Source: JTS-RE37 sp963756115
GTDB taxonomy: Bacteria; Bacteroidota; Bacteroidia; Flavobacteriales; Flavobacteriaceae
Direction: 5' to 3'
Assembly: GCA_963756115.1 (NCBI GenBank)
Contig: CAVWMN010000003.1
Span: 744,001-808,000 of the forward strand
DNA length: 64,000 bases
Shown: piece by piece, positions 25,777-33,900 of the stretch
Layout: each line of letters begins with the position of its first letter
Position numbering within the stretch: position 1 is the stretch's first letter
Position numbers and translations under genes: made by a program
The notes under the pieces: model-generated
The model's database searches: none
Seen by the model: only the letters and a program-made list of their open reading frames with translations
What the model was told of the DNA's origin: nothing

Positions 25777-27462
25777 TTATCTTTGGGCAAAAATACCGTA
25801 TAAAAGATACTTTTTTATTTCCTTTAATTTATGTAAAACAAGGAAAACCAGTGATTTTTTTAGTTGCAAAGGTGCAAAACCTCCCATCCTGTTGACTTTA
25901 TTGCGAAGGGTTTCGTCTTTTAATTCATACTTTCTCACGGTGCTTCTGCTTATTTCAGTAAGGCCACATTTACGTAGTACCTTATTAATAAATCCAGGAT
26001 AGGAATTGGCGTACCCAAGATATAACCCCTTTATGTTTTTGTGCATGGCAAGGTACCGCACGATCAAAAAGCGAATATCAAACGGCTCTTCCGTAACCCA
26101 TTCCTGATCAAATAAATTCAATTTGCCCTCTTTATCAACTATTATGTTAAAGGGGAGTGCGTCAAAAAATTCGGGCTTCAGCATATGGCCTGTTCCGCCA
26201 TTTGCGGTGCTAGCCTCGCTTTTTAAATAATCAACCCACGCTGCCATCAGCTGTTCAAAAGCATCAAATCGATGTTTGTAAAGGGAGTCTGTAAGCATAT
26301 GATGGAGGTTGTTGCCTGCGATATACGCTGATTTCTGATCGATGCGCTGCACAAGATTAGTACTCACGGACTTCGATCCCAGCCTGTTTTTGTGAACAGT
26401 GATCTCATTTGCACCATCACTGTGGAACGATGTTGCGGTATTGAAAGGTTCATGCCTGTTACAGGTATAATAGAGGCCTAATAATGACTTTTCAACCAAT
26501 TCCTGTTCCTGGCCTCTGCTGGCAACGATTAAAAAAGAATTGGAAAGATCCTTGATCAATCCGTTGTCTTCAATGGCATCCCAAACCAAAGATTCGTTGA
26601 GTAGGTTCGCCTTTGGCCTGGGGTTATAATGTCTGTCCTTGGTTGATCGGATCAGATCCGATGAATTGAAGTACTTACGTTGTAAACCCGTATCCGAAAG
26701 GACCACTTTTGGTAATTTATAATCGGGGAACGGGTACAGAAATTCGGTAGATTCAAATCCGCATGTTAGCAACATCCGGCGTAATTCCTCGCGTCCAAAG
26801 GTGGTAATATCCTTCTCACCATACCTGCCTTCCAATCCGTAATAAGGTTGCGCATAATGATCCTCATTAAATCCTGCAAAGTATTTTAAACCCAGTTTAT
26901 TTTCGATCGCAATCACCAGGGAACCAGTAGGTTTTAGCAGGCTCGCATAGCTTTTCAAGGCGGCATTGAAAGGATCATCGCGATCAGAATACTTAGCGGT
27001 ATATTCGAAAACCCCGATCAGGGTAACGATATCGAATTTTTCATCAAATTCCAGGTCCTCTACGTTACTGCAAACAACTTTTACATTTTCCAGATCCCTG
27101 CAGCGTTCGGCAATGCATTTCGCCCTGGATAGGCTCCCTTCTACGGCGGTTATAGCTGCGCCAAGTTCTCCCATATACCTTGTGATAGCGCCACAACCAG
27201 CCCCTATCTCCAGTATTTTATGCTCTTTTTTAATGGTAAGGGGCCTCATTATATTTGCCCTGTAGGTGGTGAGGTGGTACTCACTGGACCAATCCCTGAT
27301 TCTGTCGAACAGTTCCAACGAAAATATGGATGTATCTGCGGAGTTTTTAAACGAATCAAAAATGTATTGCTCGTTTTTTTCACCATCACTATAGCTGATG
27401 ACCTTTTCCGGGTTTAAATACACCTTGTTTTTTTCATCAAATGCCAGATCGCTTACCTTCAT
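25777..27462 (-). CDS. Bifunctional SAM methyltransferase with kinase-like C-terminal domain (WbdD-like)
   Basis: A 561-residue protein. Residues 75-200 are a class I methyltransferase with the SAM-binding motif LEIGAGCGAITRYMG (84-98), acidic EGS, and VTLIGVFEYT. The C-terminal half looks like an aminoglycoside-phosphotransferase-type kinase: a strand with a possible ATP-binding lysine (K358 in ITVHKN), a catalytic loop FFDALPFN (432-439, D-x4-N), and an LFDQEW motif (450-455) in place of DFG. WbdD of E. coli O8/O9 combines the same two activities to cap polymannan chains. A similar capping role here is inferred from domain order and from its place in the operon, between rfbD and wzx. Confidence 0.72.
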   Translation of the reverse strand: MKVSDLAFDEKNKVYLNPEKVISYSDGEKNEQYIFDSFKNSADTSIFSLELFDRIRDWSSEYHLTTYRANIMRPLTIKKEHKILEIGAGCGAITRYMGELGAAITAVEGSLSRAKCIAERCRDLENVKVVCSNVEDLEFDEKFDIVTLIGVFEYTAKYSDRDDPFNAALKSYASLLKPTGSLVIAIENKLGLKYFAGFNEDHYAQPYYGLEGRYGEKDITTFGREELRRMLLTCGFESTEFLYPFPDYKLPKVVLSDTGLQRKYFNSSDLIRSTKDRHYNPRPKANLLNESLVWDAIEDNGLIKDLSNSFLIVASRGQEQELVEKSLLGLYYTCNRHEPFNTATSFHSDGANEITVHKNRLGSKSVSTNLVQRIDQKSAYIAGNNLHHMLTDSLYKHRFDAFEQLMAAWVDYLKSEASTANGGTGHMLKPEFFDALPFNIIVDKEGKLNLFDQEWVTEEPFDIRFLIVRYLAMHKNIKGLYLGYANSYPGFINKVLRKCGLTEISRSTVRKYELKDETLRNKVNRMGGFAPLQLKKSLVFLVLHKLKEIKKYLLYGIFAQR

Positions 27463-27468
27463 CTTTAA

Positions 27469-28338
27469 TTAACCGTTTTTGTGTGTTTTGACTTTGTTGA
27501 TCATCATTGCTAAACTATCCCTCCAGTACGGAATTTCAACCCTCATGTTCCGTTTGACCTTGGACTTATCCAGTACGCTAAAGGAAGGTCGTTTGGCAGG
27601 TGTCGGAAAAGCTTCCGAACGTATTGGCGTAAGCGTAACGTGTATTTTGCTGATATCAAAAATAGCCCATGCAAAATCATACCAGCTTGCCACCCCTTCG
27701 TTGCTGTAATGATAGGTACCATAGGCGACAGAATCCTCTTTAATAATCTGTACAATAAGCCTGGCCAGGTCCCCGGCGTAGGTAGGTGTGCCGATTTGGT
27801 CATAAACCACGCTCAGGGTGTCCCGCTCGGAGCCTAACCGTAGCATGGTCTTCAAAAAATTATGCCCGTACTCGGAATACAACCACGAGGTACGTAAGAT
27901 GAAATGTGCCTCCAGCGCAGATGCGGCCATCAATTCCCCCTGTAACTTGGTGGCTCCGTAAGTACCCAACGGATTTGTGGCATCCTCCTCGGTATACGGA
28001 GAAGATTTGCGCCCGTCAAAAACAAAGTCTGTCGAGATTTGTATAAACTTCGCGCGATGGGTTTTACAGGAAGCCGCAAGGTTTTTTGCACCATCCTCGT
28101 TTACCGATTTTGCAGCCTCCTGATCTGTTTCAGCCTTGTCTACCGCAGTATAAGCAGCGCAATTTACACAAAAGTCGATTTTTTCAGCAGCAAAAAAAGT
28201 GGCAACCTGATCAGGTTTTGTGATATCCAGTTCCTCTACATCAACATAGATAAAATGATAGCCTTCAAGGCCCTTGACACTGTCTCTTATGCAGGAAGCC
28301 AGCTGGCCCTTCCCGCCTGTTACCAGGACATTCCTCAT
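27469..28338 (-). CDS. rfbD: dTDP-4-dehydrorhamnose reductase
   Basis: Last step of dTDP-L-rhamnose synthesis: NAD(P)H-dependent reduction of dTDP-4-keto-L-rhamnose. The 289-residue protein has the Rossmann motif GGKGQLASCI, the segment CVNCAAYTAVDKAE, STDFVFDG, and the catalytic YGATK (Y-x3-K). The start overlaps the rfbC stop by four bases. It is the last of the rhamnose genes; the methyltransferase-kinase gene follows six bases later. Confidence 0.96.
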   Translation of the reverse strand: MRNVLVTGGKGQLASCIRDSVKGLEGYHFIYVDVEELDITKPDQVATFFAAEKIDFCVNCAAYTAVDKAETDQEAAKSVNEDGAKNLAASCKTHRAKFIQISTDFVFDGRKSSPYTEEDATNPLGTYGATKLQGELMAASALEAHFILRTSWLYSEYGHNFLKTMLRLGSERDTLSVVYDQIGTPTYAGDLARLIVQIIKEDSVAYGTYHYSNEGVASWYDFAWAIFDISKIHVTLTPIRSEAFPTPAKRPSFSVLDKSKVKRNMRVEIPYWRDSLAMMINKVKTHKNG

Positions 28339-28880
28339 AGTTTAGCCTCTTCAAAGGTTGGCAAAACAGCATCTTTCTCTGACACCCTAAGCTGACTGGC
28401 AGGTAGGACCCAATCGATATTCAATGTGGGGTCATTATAGCGTATGCCCCGTTCCGATGCCTGATTATAATAGTTATCGCATTTATAAAAGAACTCTACC
28501 GTATCGGTCAATGCAACAAAGCCATGGGCAAAACCCCTGGGAATATAAAGTTGTTTCCGGTTTTCGTAACTGAGTTCCACCGCCACGTGCAGTCCATAGG
28601 TTCCGGAATTTTTACGAAGATCCACGGCCACATCCAGAACAGTGCCCTGGAGAACCCGGACCAGCTTTGCCTGTGCATACTCCCCAACCTGCATGTGCAG
28701 GGCGCGTACCACTCCCTTTGTGGAAAACGATTGGTTATCCTGAACAAATTGTACTTCGGTTCCGATGGCGGCATTGAAGCGTTGTTTGTTGAATGATTCC
28801 ATGAAGTAGCCCCTATCATCTGAAAAGACGGAGGGTTCCATTACAAAACAGCCCTTAAGATTGGTTTCATGGACAATCAT
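28335..28880 (-). CDS. rfbC: dTDP-4-dehydrorhamnose 3,5-epimerase
   Basis: A 181-residue cupin-fold epimerase converting dTDP-4-keto-6-deoxyglucose to dTDP-4-keto-L-rhamnose. The catalytic histidine is in VVRALHMQ, followed by KLVRVLQGTVLDVAVDLR and IPRGFAHGFVAL, all classic for RmlC. Overlaps of four bases with rfbA upstream and rfbD downstream show tight translational coupling. Confidence 0.97.
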   Translation of the reverse strand: MIVHETNLKGCFVMEPSVFSDDRGYFMESFNKQRFNAAIGTEVQFVQDNQSFSTKGVVRALHMQVGEYAQAKLVRVLQGTVLDVAVDLRKNSGTYGLHVAVELSYENRKQLYIPRGFAHGFVALTDTVEFFYKCDNYYNQASERGIRYNDPTLNIDWVLPASQLRVSEKDAVLPTFEEAKL

Positions 28881-29746
28881 AGGTTTTTATTTAATATTCC
28901 CAGCAGATTCACGCCGTACCCGCTTTTCATCAAAGGTGCGGCCAGGTCCTTAAATTGTTTTTTGTCGATAAATCCCATTTCATAGGCAGCCGCCTCGATA
29001 GCTCCAATCTTGAGGCCCTGCCTTTCCTCGATTACTTCCACAAACTGCGAAGCCTGCATGAGCGATTGAAAGGTTCCCGTATCGAGCCATGCGGTTCCCC
29101 TGTCCAATATGCTGACGCTCAATTTACCCTGTTCCAGGTAAACCTTGTTCACATCCGTGATTTCCAGTTCACCCCTGGCGCTTGGTGGAATGTTCCTGGC
29201 GATTGTTACGACGCTGTTATCGTAAAAATAAATACCTGGAACGGCATAATTCGATTTGGGATGTTGCGGCTTTTCCTCTATACTGATCGCTTTCCCGTTG
29301 GCATTAAATTCGACCACACCATAGCGTTCCGGATCCTGGACCCTATAGGCGTAGATCACACCGCCGTCAGGATCGTTATTGGATTGCAGTAATTTTGCCA
29401 GGCCTGAACCATAGAAAATGTTGTCGCCCAGGATTAAAGCCACTTTGTCTTTCCCGATAAAATCGGCCCCGATGATAAATGCCTCTGCCAAACCATTGGG
29501 GGACTCCTGCACGGCATATGAAAAGCTGCATCCATATTTCCTGCCGTCGCCCAACAGCTCCCGGAACAGCGGGAGGTCTTTTGGGGTTGATATGATCAAT
29601 ATTTCCCGTATCCCGGCATACATAAGTGTCGATAGGGGATAATAGATCATCGGCTTATCGTAAATGGGCATCAACTGCTTGCTTACCGACAAGGTAAGTG
29701 GGTGAAGTCGCGTTCCTGAGCCTCCCGCTAGTACTATTCCTTTCAT
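28877..29746 (-). CDS. rfbA: Glucose-1-phosphate thymidylyltransferase
   Basis: A 289-residue nucleotidyltransferase that makes dTDP-glucose from dTTP and glucose-1-phosphate, the entry step to dTDP-rhamnose. The signature LAGGSGTRLHPLTLSVSKQL is at the N-terminus, with GDNIFYGSGL and the EITDVNKVYL segment further on. It overlaps rfbC by four bases. The 131 bases separating it from rfbB hold no gene. Confidence 0.97.
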   Translation of the reverse strand: MKGIVLAGGSGTRLHPLTLSVSKQLMPIYDKPMIYYPLSTLMYAGIREILIISTPKDLPLFRELLGDGRKYGCSFSYAVQESPNGLAEAFIIGADFIGKDKVALILGDNIFYGSGLAKLLQSNNDPDGGVIYAYRVQDPERYGVVEFNANGKAISIEEKPQHPKSNYAVPGIYFYDNSVVTIARNIPPSARGELEITDVNKVYLEQGKLSVSILDRGTAWLDTGTFQSLMQASQFVEVIEERQGLKIGAIEAAAYEMGFIDKKQFKDLAAPLMKSGYGVNLLGILNKNL

Positions 29747-29877
29747 GTTATTCAGTTACTGGGTTATTGCTTTATTTAAATCAGGCAGGCTCTTTTAGTG
29801 TGGTGCCCCTATTCGTTCAAAAAATAATGAACGCTACCGTGCGATCCCTTATGATGCGCCTCCTGCCTGCCATCTTT

Positions 29878-30921
29878 CTAAGAATACATTTTATCATAAT
29901 AGGCCTTATAGTCTCCGGAGGTAACATGGTTCAGCCATTCCTCATTATTAAGATACCAGTCAATAGTAAGCGCAAGACCCTCCTCAAAGGTTACCGTAGG
30001 CTCCCACCCCAGTTCTTCCTTAATTTTATTGGCATCAATGGCGTATCTCAGATCATGGCCCGGGCGGTCTGTAACATATGTAATCAATTTTTCAGAAGTT
30101 CCTGTTTGCCTCCCCAATTTCTGGTCCATCTGCCTGCACAACAGTTTTACCAGATCTATGTTCTGCCATTCATTAAAACCGCCAATATTGTAGGTTTCAT
30201 GGTTTTCCCCTTTATGGAAAACCAGGTCTATGGCTGCTGCGTGGTCTTTTACAAACAGCCAGTCCCGGGTATATTTGCCGTCACCATAAACCGGTAATGG
30301 TTTGTTTTCGATAATGTTGTGTATAAAAAGGGGAATCAACTTTTCCGGGAAATGATTGGGCCCATAGTTGTTGGAACAGTTTGTGAGCACATAGGGCAGG
30401 CCATACGTCTCCCCATAGGCCCTTACAAAATGGTCTGAACTTGCTTTGGATGCGGAATAAGGGGAATTGGGGTCATAGGGGGTAGTTTCAGTAAATAGTC
30501 CTTCGGCGCCCAAGGACCCGTATACCTCATCAGTACTCACATGGTAAAACCGCTTACCGCCACTTGCTCCTTTCCATAATCCTTTTGCAGCGTTCAACAA
30601 AGTTACCGTCCCGATCACATTTGTATTCACGAAGGCCAAAGGATCGGTTATGGATCTGTCAACGTGGGATTCGGCCGCCAGATGGATTACGCCATCAAAC
30701 TTATACGTGTCAAAAATGGAATTGATGAAGGCCGCATCTACGATGTCCCCTTTAATAAAATGGTAATTATCCGCGTTTTCAATATCCCGGAGATTTTCCA
30801 AATTCCCCGCATAGGTGAGCGCGTCCAGGTTATATATTTGATACTCCTTATAGGTGTTCACGAACCTACGTACTACATGGGAGCCAATAAAACCTGCTCC
30901 CCCGGTAATTAAAATCTTCAT
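29878..30921 (-). CDS. rfbB: dTDP-glucose 4,6-dehydratase
   Basis: NAD-dependent enzyme of 347 residues that dehydrates dTDP-glucose to dTDP-4-keto-6-deoxyglucose. Motifs are GGAGFIGSHVVRRF at the N-terminus, HLAAESHVDRSI, HVSTDEVYGSLG and the catalytic YSASKASSDH (Y-x3-K). It is the first of the rhamnose genes in transcription order and follows wzz by 48 bases. Confidence 0.97.
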   Translation of the reverse strand: MKILITGGAGFIGSHVVRRFVNTYKEYQIYNLDALTYAGNLENLRDIENADNYHFIKGDIVDAAFINSIFDTYKFDGVIHLAAESHVDRSITDPLAFVNTNVIGTVTLLNAAKGLWKGASGGKRFYHVSTDEVYGSLGAEGLFTETTPYDPNSPYSASKASSDHFVRAYGETYGLPYVLTNCSNNYGPNHFPEKLIPLFIHNIIENKPLPVYGDGKYTRDWLFVKDHAAAIDLVFHKGENHETYNIGGFNEWQNIDLVKLLCRQMDQKLGRQTGTSEKLITYVTDRPGHDLRYAIDANKIKEELGWEPTVTFEEGLALTIDWYLNNEEWLNHVTSGDYKAYYDKMYS

Positions 30922-30969
30922 TTGATTGTGTGATTTAAATCCTGTCTGTTAAATATACCGTTTGTTTTA

Positions 30970-31983
30970 TTAACTGTTTTTCCTTAATTCAATCGCTTTC
31001 CGATTCAAAAAGACCAAGAACGACACCAGGAAAAATGCCAGCACAAATAGTATTGGAACCATTAAAAGGCTCTTATTCAAAAACTGCTTTTGTACCACTT
31101 GGGTCCTCCCGAAATTTATGATCCGAATCGCTTCCGGCTGACCCTGCATTTCCAGTTTCTTCGATTCAATGTCCCGGATGAGGGCATTTTTTAACGTCAA
31201 CAGTCCCGGTATGTCCAGTTGCTCTTCCGGGCCGACCAGAATCCGGCCCTGGGCTGATTCATCCCTACTTGCCAGTTTTTCAGAATAGTTGGCCACCAAC
31301 TTGTCTATTTGAAGCACCAGGTTATTGTTTTGTTCAATCCGTTCCGTGGCATTCTCCCTGCTGATTTTCATCAACTCGGTATAATAGTCATTGGAATTGA
31401 TATATTCCATTAACTTCCTCGCTATATCATTCCCACGTGAAGCATTTTTATAAAAAAAGGTGATGCGGTGGACAAGGGAGCTCTTATTCATTATTTCCGA
31501 ACGGACTACATCGGCTACCAGATCATCATTCTGGAATTTTTGGAGCAGTTCAAGATACTTTAATTCATTGTCCAGGTTCTTTCCTCCATTCTTGTCCTCA
31601 ACAGTTTCAATTGTAACTTCAAAACCTTCGATTCCTACTACATCTATTCCTATTTTTTTAAAGAATGCTGTATCCCTGGCCTTCATATTGGCCCGGATCT
31701 CTTCAACCACATCATAGAGATAGTTTTTACTCTCCATATTGGGTTTGACGATTACCTCAGTTTTCATTTTCTTAGGCACAAACTGGTTTAGTACAAATCC
31801 CAGTACCAGGCCAACCACCACCAGCACAGCAAGGATAACAAACTTGCTTTTTATATATAGGAACAGCCTTAAAAATGCCCTTCCAAGCCTTTCAAAACCC
31901 CTGCCTATCATTTTAAAAAGTTGGCCAAGATCAATTTCCTCCGATTGCGGGCCTGGTTTCTTTGGTGCCTGATTCGTATCCAT
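30970..31983 (-). CDS. wzz: Wzz/chain-length determinant family protein
   Basis: A 337-residue inner-membrane protein with a cytoplasmic N-terminus of about 45 residues, a transmembrane helix near residues 49-67, a large periplasmic region rich in coiled-coil helices, and a second helix near 308-328. This two-helix layout and the NFGRTQVVQKQFLNKS segment before the last helix fit the Wzz family that controls polymer length. No kinase domain is attached. Its ATG overlaps the stop codon of the preceding DUF6909-like gene by one base, so the two are translationally coupled. Confidence 0.82.
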   Translation of the reverse strand: MDTNQAPKKPGPQSEEIDLGQLFKMIGRGFERLGRAFLRLFLYIKSKFVILAVLVVVGLVLGFVLNQFVPKKMKTEVIVKPNMESKNYLYDVVEEIRANMKARDTAFFKKIGIDVVGIEGFEVTIETVEDKNGGKNLDNELKYLELLQKFQNDDLVADVVRSEIMNKSSLVHRITFFYKNASRGNDIARKLMEYINSNDYYTELMKISRENATERIEQNNNLVLQIDKLVANYSEKLASRDESAQGRILVGPEEQLDIPGLLTLKNALIRDIESKKLEMQGQPEAIRIINFGRTQVVQKQFLNKSLLMVPILFVLAFFLVSFLVFLNRKAIELRKNS

Positions 31984-33671
31984 TAGTCTGTGTTGAATAT
32001 TTGTTTTAGAATCTTATCGGTTATAAGGTACGTCGGTTTCACCCCGGTTGTCCCCAAGCCGCCTGATGCCAGTGTACTTCCGGTCTCCAGGGGATTGTCC
32101 GATGCATAATATGCGTACCTGACCTTTACATCCTCCCGGATACTTTTCCTGATCTTCGAAGCGGACTGAATGGCCTTCTGGTAGTGGACGCCTTCCATTT
32201 CCAGGCCGATCACACCCCATGTGGATTCATGGAAGAATTTCAGGATATCCCGGTTTTGCAGGGATGTACCCAGTACCGTCACCATGGTCCCTTCCAGAAC
32301 TTTCAGTCCATTTCCGGTAAAATCGCTGCCTTTAAACTCATTTTCAAAGGGATAATTATCAGCGGTACCTTCAAAAATGTGTGCTGACGGGATCATCAGA
32401 TCCCCTTTTCCTCCCTTTAAAATTCCCGCCTTCCCCATTATGGAAATAGATGCTACATTGAGAAAAACAGGGTTCTTCCTACTGATGTTAAATGGTTTTA
32501 ACAGCTCGTCAATGGTTTCATATGCCTGCTCTCCGAATGCATAGTCCATCACAAATATAACGGGTTTTTGGTCATTGCCGGAGTCCGCGGGCATATCATA
32601 ACAACAGGCATCCTTTCCAGGTTTTGCCATGTCAAAGATCTGTACGTCAATATTGGTCCCGGACAGGTCATTGATCTCTAACATACCGTTTTTGCGGGCT
32701 ACAGCAAGCACCTTTTCGCGTAACTGGGCGTTTTTAAGCGAACTCAATGCCTCATATATCTTCAGGGATTCCTTGTTTGGGAATTCTTTGGCCAGCGCCT
32801 TCCTTGCGTACAACGAATTTACTACGCTGTGCATATTCGCGCTGATAATATGAATAGGCCTGTTGAGCAAGCCATGTTTGTTCAGCACCTCTTTAATAGT
32901 ATTGGCCCATCGTTCCCCATGGATATGATGCCCTAGCCTTTCCCGTAAGAGCGCGCTAAAGGTGATGGTCCGTTTATCCCCCCCCAATTCCTCCTCGATG
33001 GCAAGTTTACCCAGCCAGTAAATTATCTTCAGGAATCGTTCCGGGTCCTTTTTGGTTGCGAGTTTTTTATAAACCTCCACGATCTCCGTAAAGGACCTTC
33101 CCAGGATAGTGGCCGTATGGATAAGTGCAACTTCCCGTTCAGCCATCGTCAGCTTAGGCTGGCTGACGGCTATTTCCAGTTTTTTCCAGTCCCGGATCGT
33201 CTTGTCGGAATCTTCGATCAATACCTTATGGCAGATCTTATGGGATTCTATAAAGAGGAAGGTAAGGTGGGTAAGGATATCATAAATATCAGACCTGCCC
33301 CGGGTAATCTCAATATTCATCTGCTCGCTGTCGATCCTGTAGCAGTTTCTCCTCCTTTTTGGCGGGACAATGGCTTTAAAATGAGAAGATGTATAGCCTT
33401 CATCCGATGTAAGGTTAATGAACCGGCATTCTTCGATGCCTTCCGGCAAACGTTCCAGCACATAGATGAGCCCGTTCAGTTCCGCTTTTTCCTCGGCAAC
33501 GGAGCCGTATATTTCAGGCCGCAGCTGCAATAGTGCATTGCGCAGCGTTTCCCCGGAAACACCAAGGGGTTTGTAAAAACCCCGGTTAAAAAGATGGCGC
33601 ATCGTTATATACAGCCTTTCAATGGCATTTGTGGATTCCTGCGCCCTGGTTGTAGTTTTTATGCCTTTCAT
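31983..33671 (-). CDS. DUF6909-like protein with nucleoside-phosphorylase-like C-terminal region
   Basis: A 562-residue predicted cytoplasmic protein, first gene of the polysaccharide operon. The N-terminal half is helical with no motif I recognise. The C-terminal half contains VIGLEMEGVHYQKA, matching the EMEG nucleoside/base-binding motif of the purine nucleoside phosphorylase/MTAN superfamily, plus strand-loop segments such as VFLNVASISIMGKAG. It resembles a Bacteroidota hypothetical family that I believe is DUF6909. I choose the ATG at 33671, since a -7 element at 33681-33688 overlaps the alternative start at 33683. Its stop codon overlaps the wzz start. Enzymatic activity is unproven; recycling of nucleotides released by sugar transfer is only a guess. 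Confidence 0.7.
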   Translation of the reverse strand: MKGIKTTTRAQESTNAIERLYITMRHLFNRGFYKPLGVSGETLRNALLQLRPEIYGSVAEEKAELNGLIYVLERLPEGIEECRFINLTSDEGYTSSHFKAIVPPKRRRNCYRIDSEQMNIEITRGRSDIYDILTHLTFLFIESHKICHKVLIEDSDKTIRDWKKLEIAVSQPKLTMAEREVALIHTATILGRSFTEIVEVYKKLATKKDPERFLKIIYWLGKLAIEEELGGDKRTITFSALLRERLGHHIHGERWANTIKEVLNKHGLLNRPIHIISANMHSVVNSLYARKALAKEFPNKESLKIYEALSSLKNAQLREKVLAVARKNGMLEINDLSGTNIDVQIFDMAKPGKDACCYDMPADSGNDQKPVIFVMDYAFGEQAYETIDELLKPFNISRKNPVFLNVASISIMGKAGILKGGKGDLMIPSAHIFEGTADNYPFENEFKGSDFTGNGLKVLEGTMVTVLGTSLQNRDILKFFHESTWGVIGLEMEGVHYQKAIQSASKIRKSIREDVKVRYAYYASDNPLETGSTLASGGLGTTGVKPTYLITDKILKQIFNTD

Positions 33672-33680
33672 AAACAGCAG

Positions 33681-33688
33681 CAAAATTA
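33681..33688 (-). promoter_or_regulatory. -7 promoter element of the polysaccharide operon
   Basis: TAATTTTG on the minus strand fits TAnnTTTG and lies ten bases before the ATG at 33671. It is the only promoter-like element I found at the head of the eleven-gene minus-strand run that ends at 20399. Confidence 0.45.
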
Positions 33689-33900
33689 CACTTAAAATTT
33701 AGGAATTCATCAGCACGGCTTTAATTTCCCCTGCAGCAGGTATGTTCTCCATAAGACCACTGGCCAGACAGCTGCTTTTATACTAAGTGTATGGTAATTT
33801 CGTTCATATACTCAAACGCCCTTCCGGAATTTTGGACAGGCGCCATGTGCATAACCCCGGATATCAGGAAAGATGGCTTGGTAAAGAAATACAGGAAACC

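Noticed and set aside
28584..28589. CACGTG core inside rfbC as a parS site
   Set aside because: Only the six-base core is symmetric; the arms do not match.
31434..31439. CACGTG core inside wzz as a third parS site
   Set aside because: Flanks do not form the 16-base palindrome and match the consensus at only about 11 of 16 positions.
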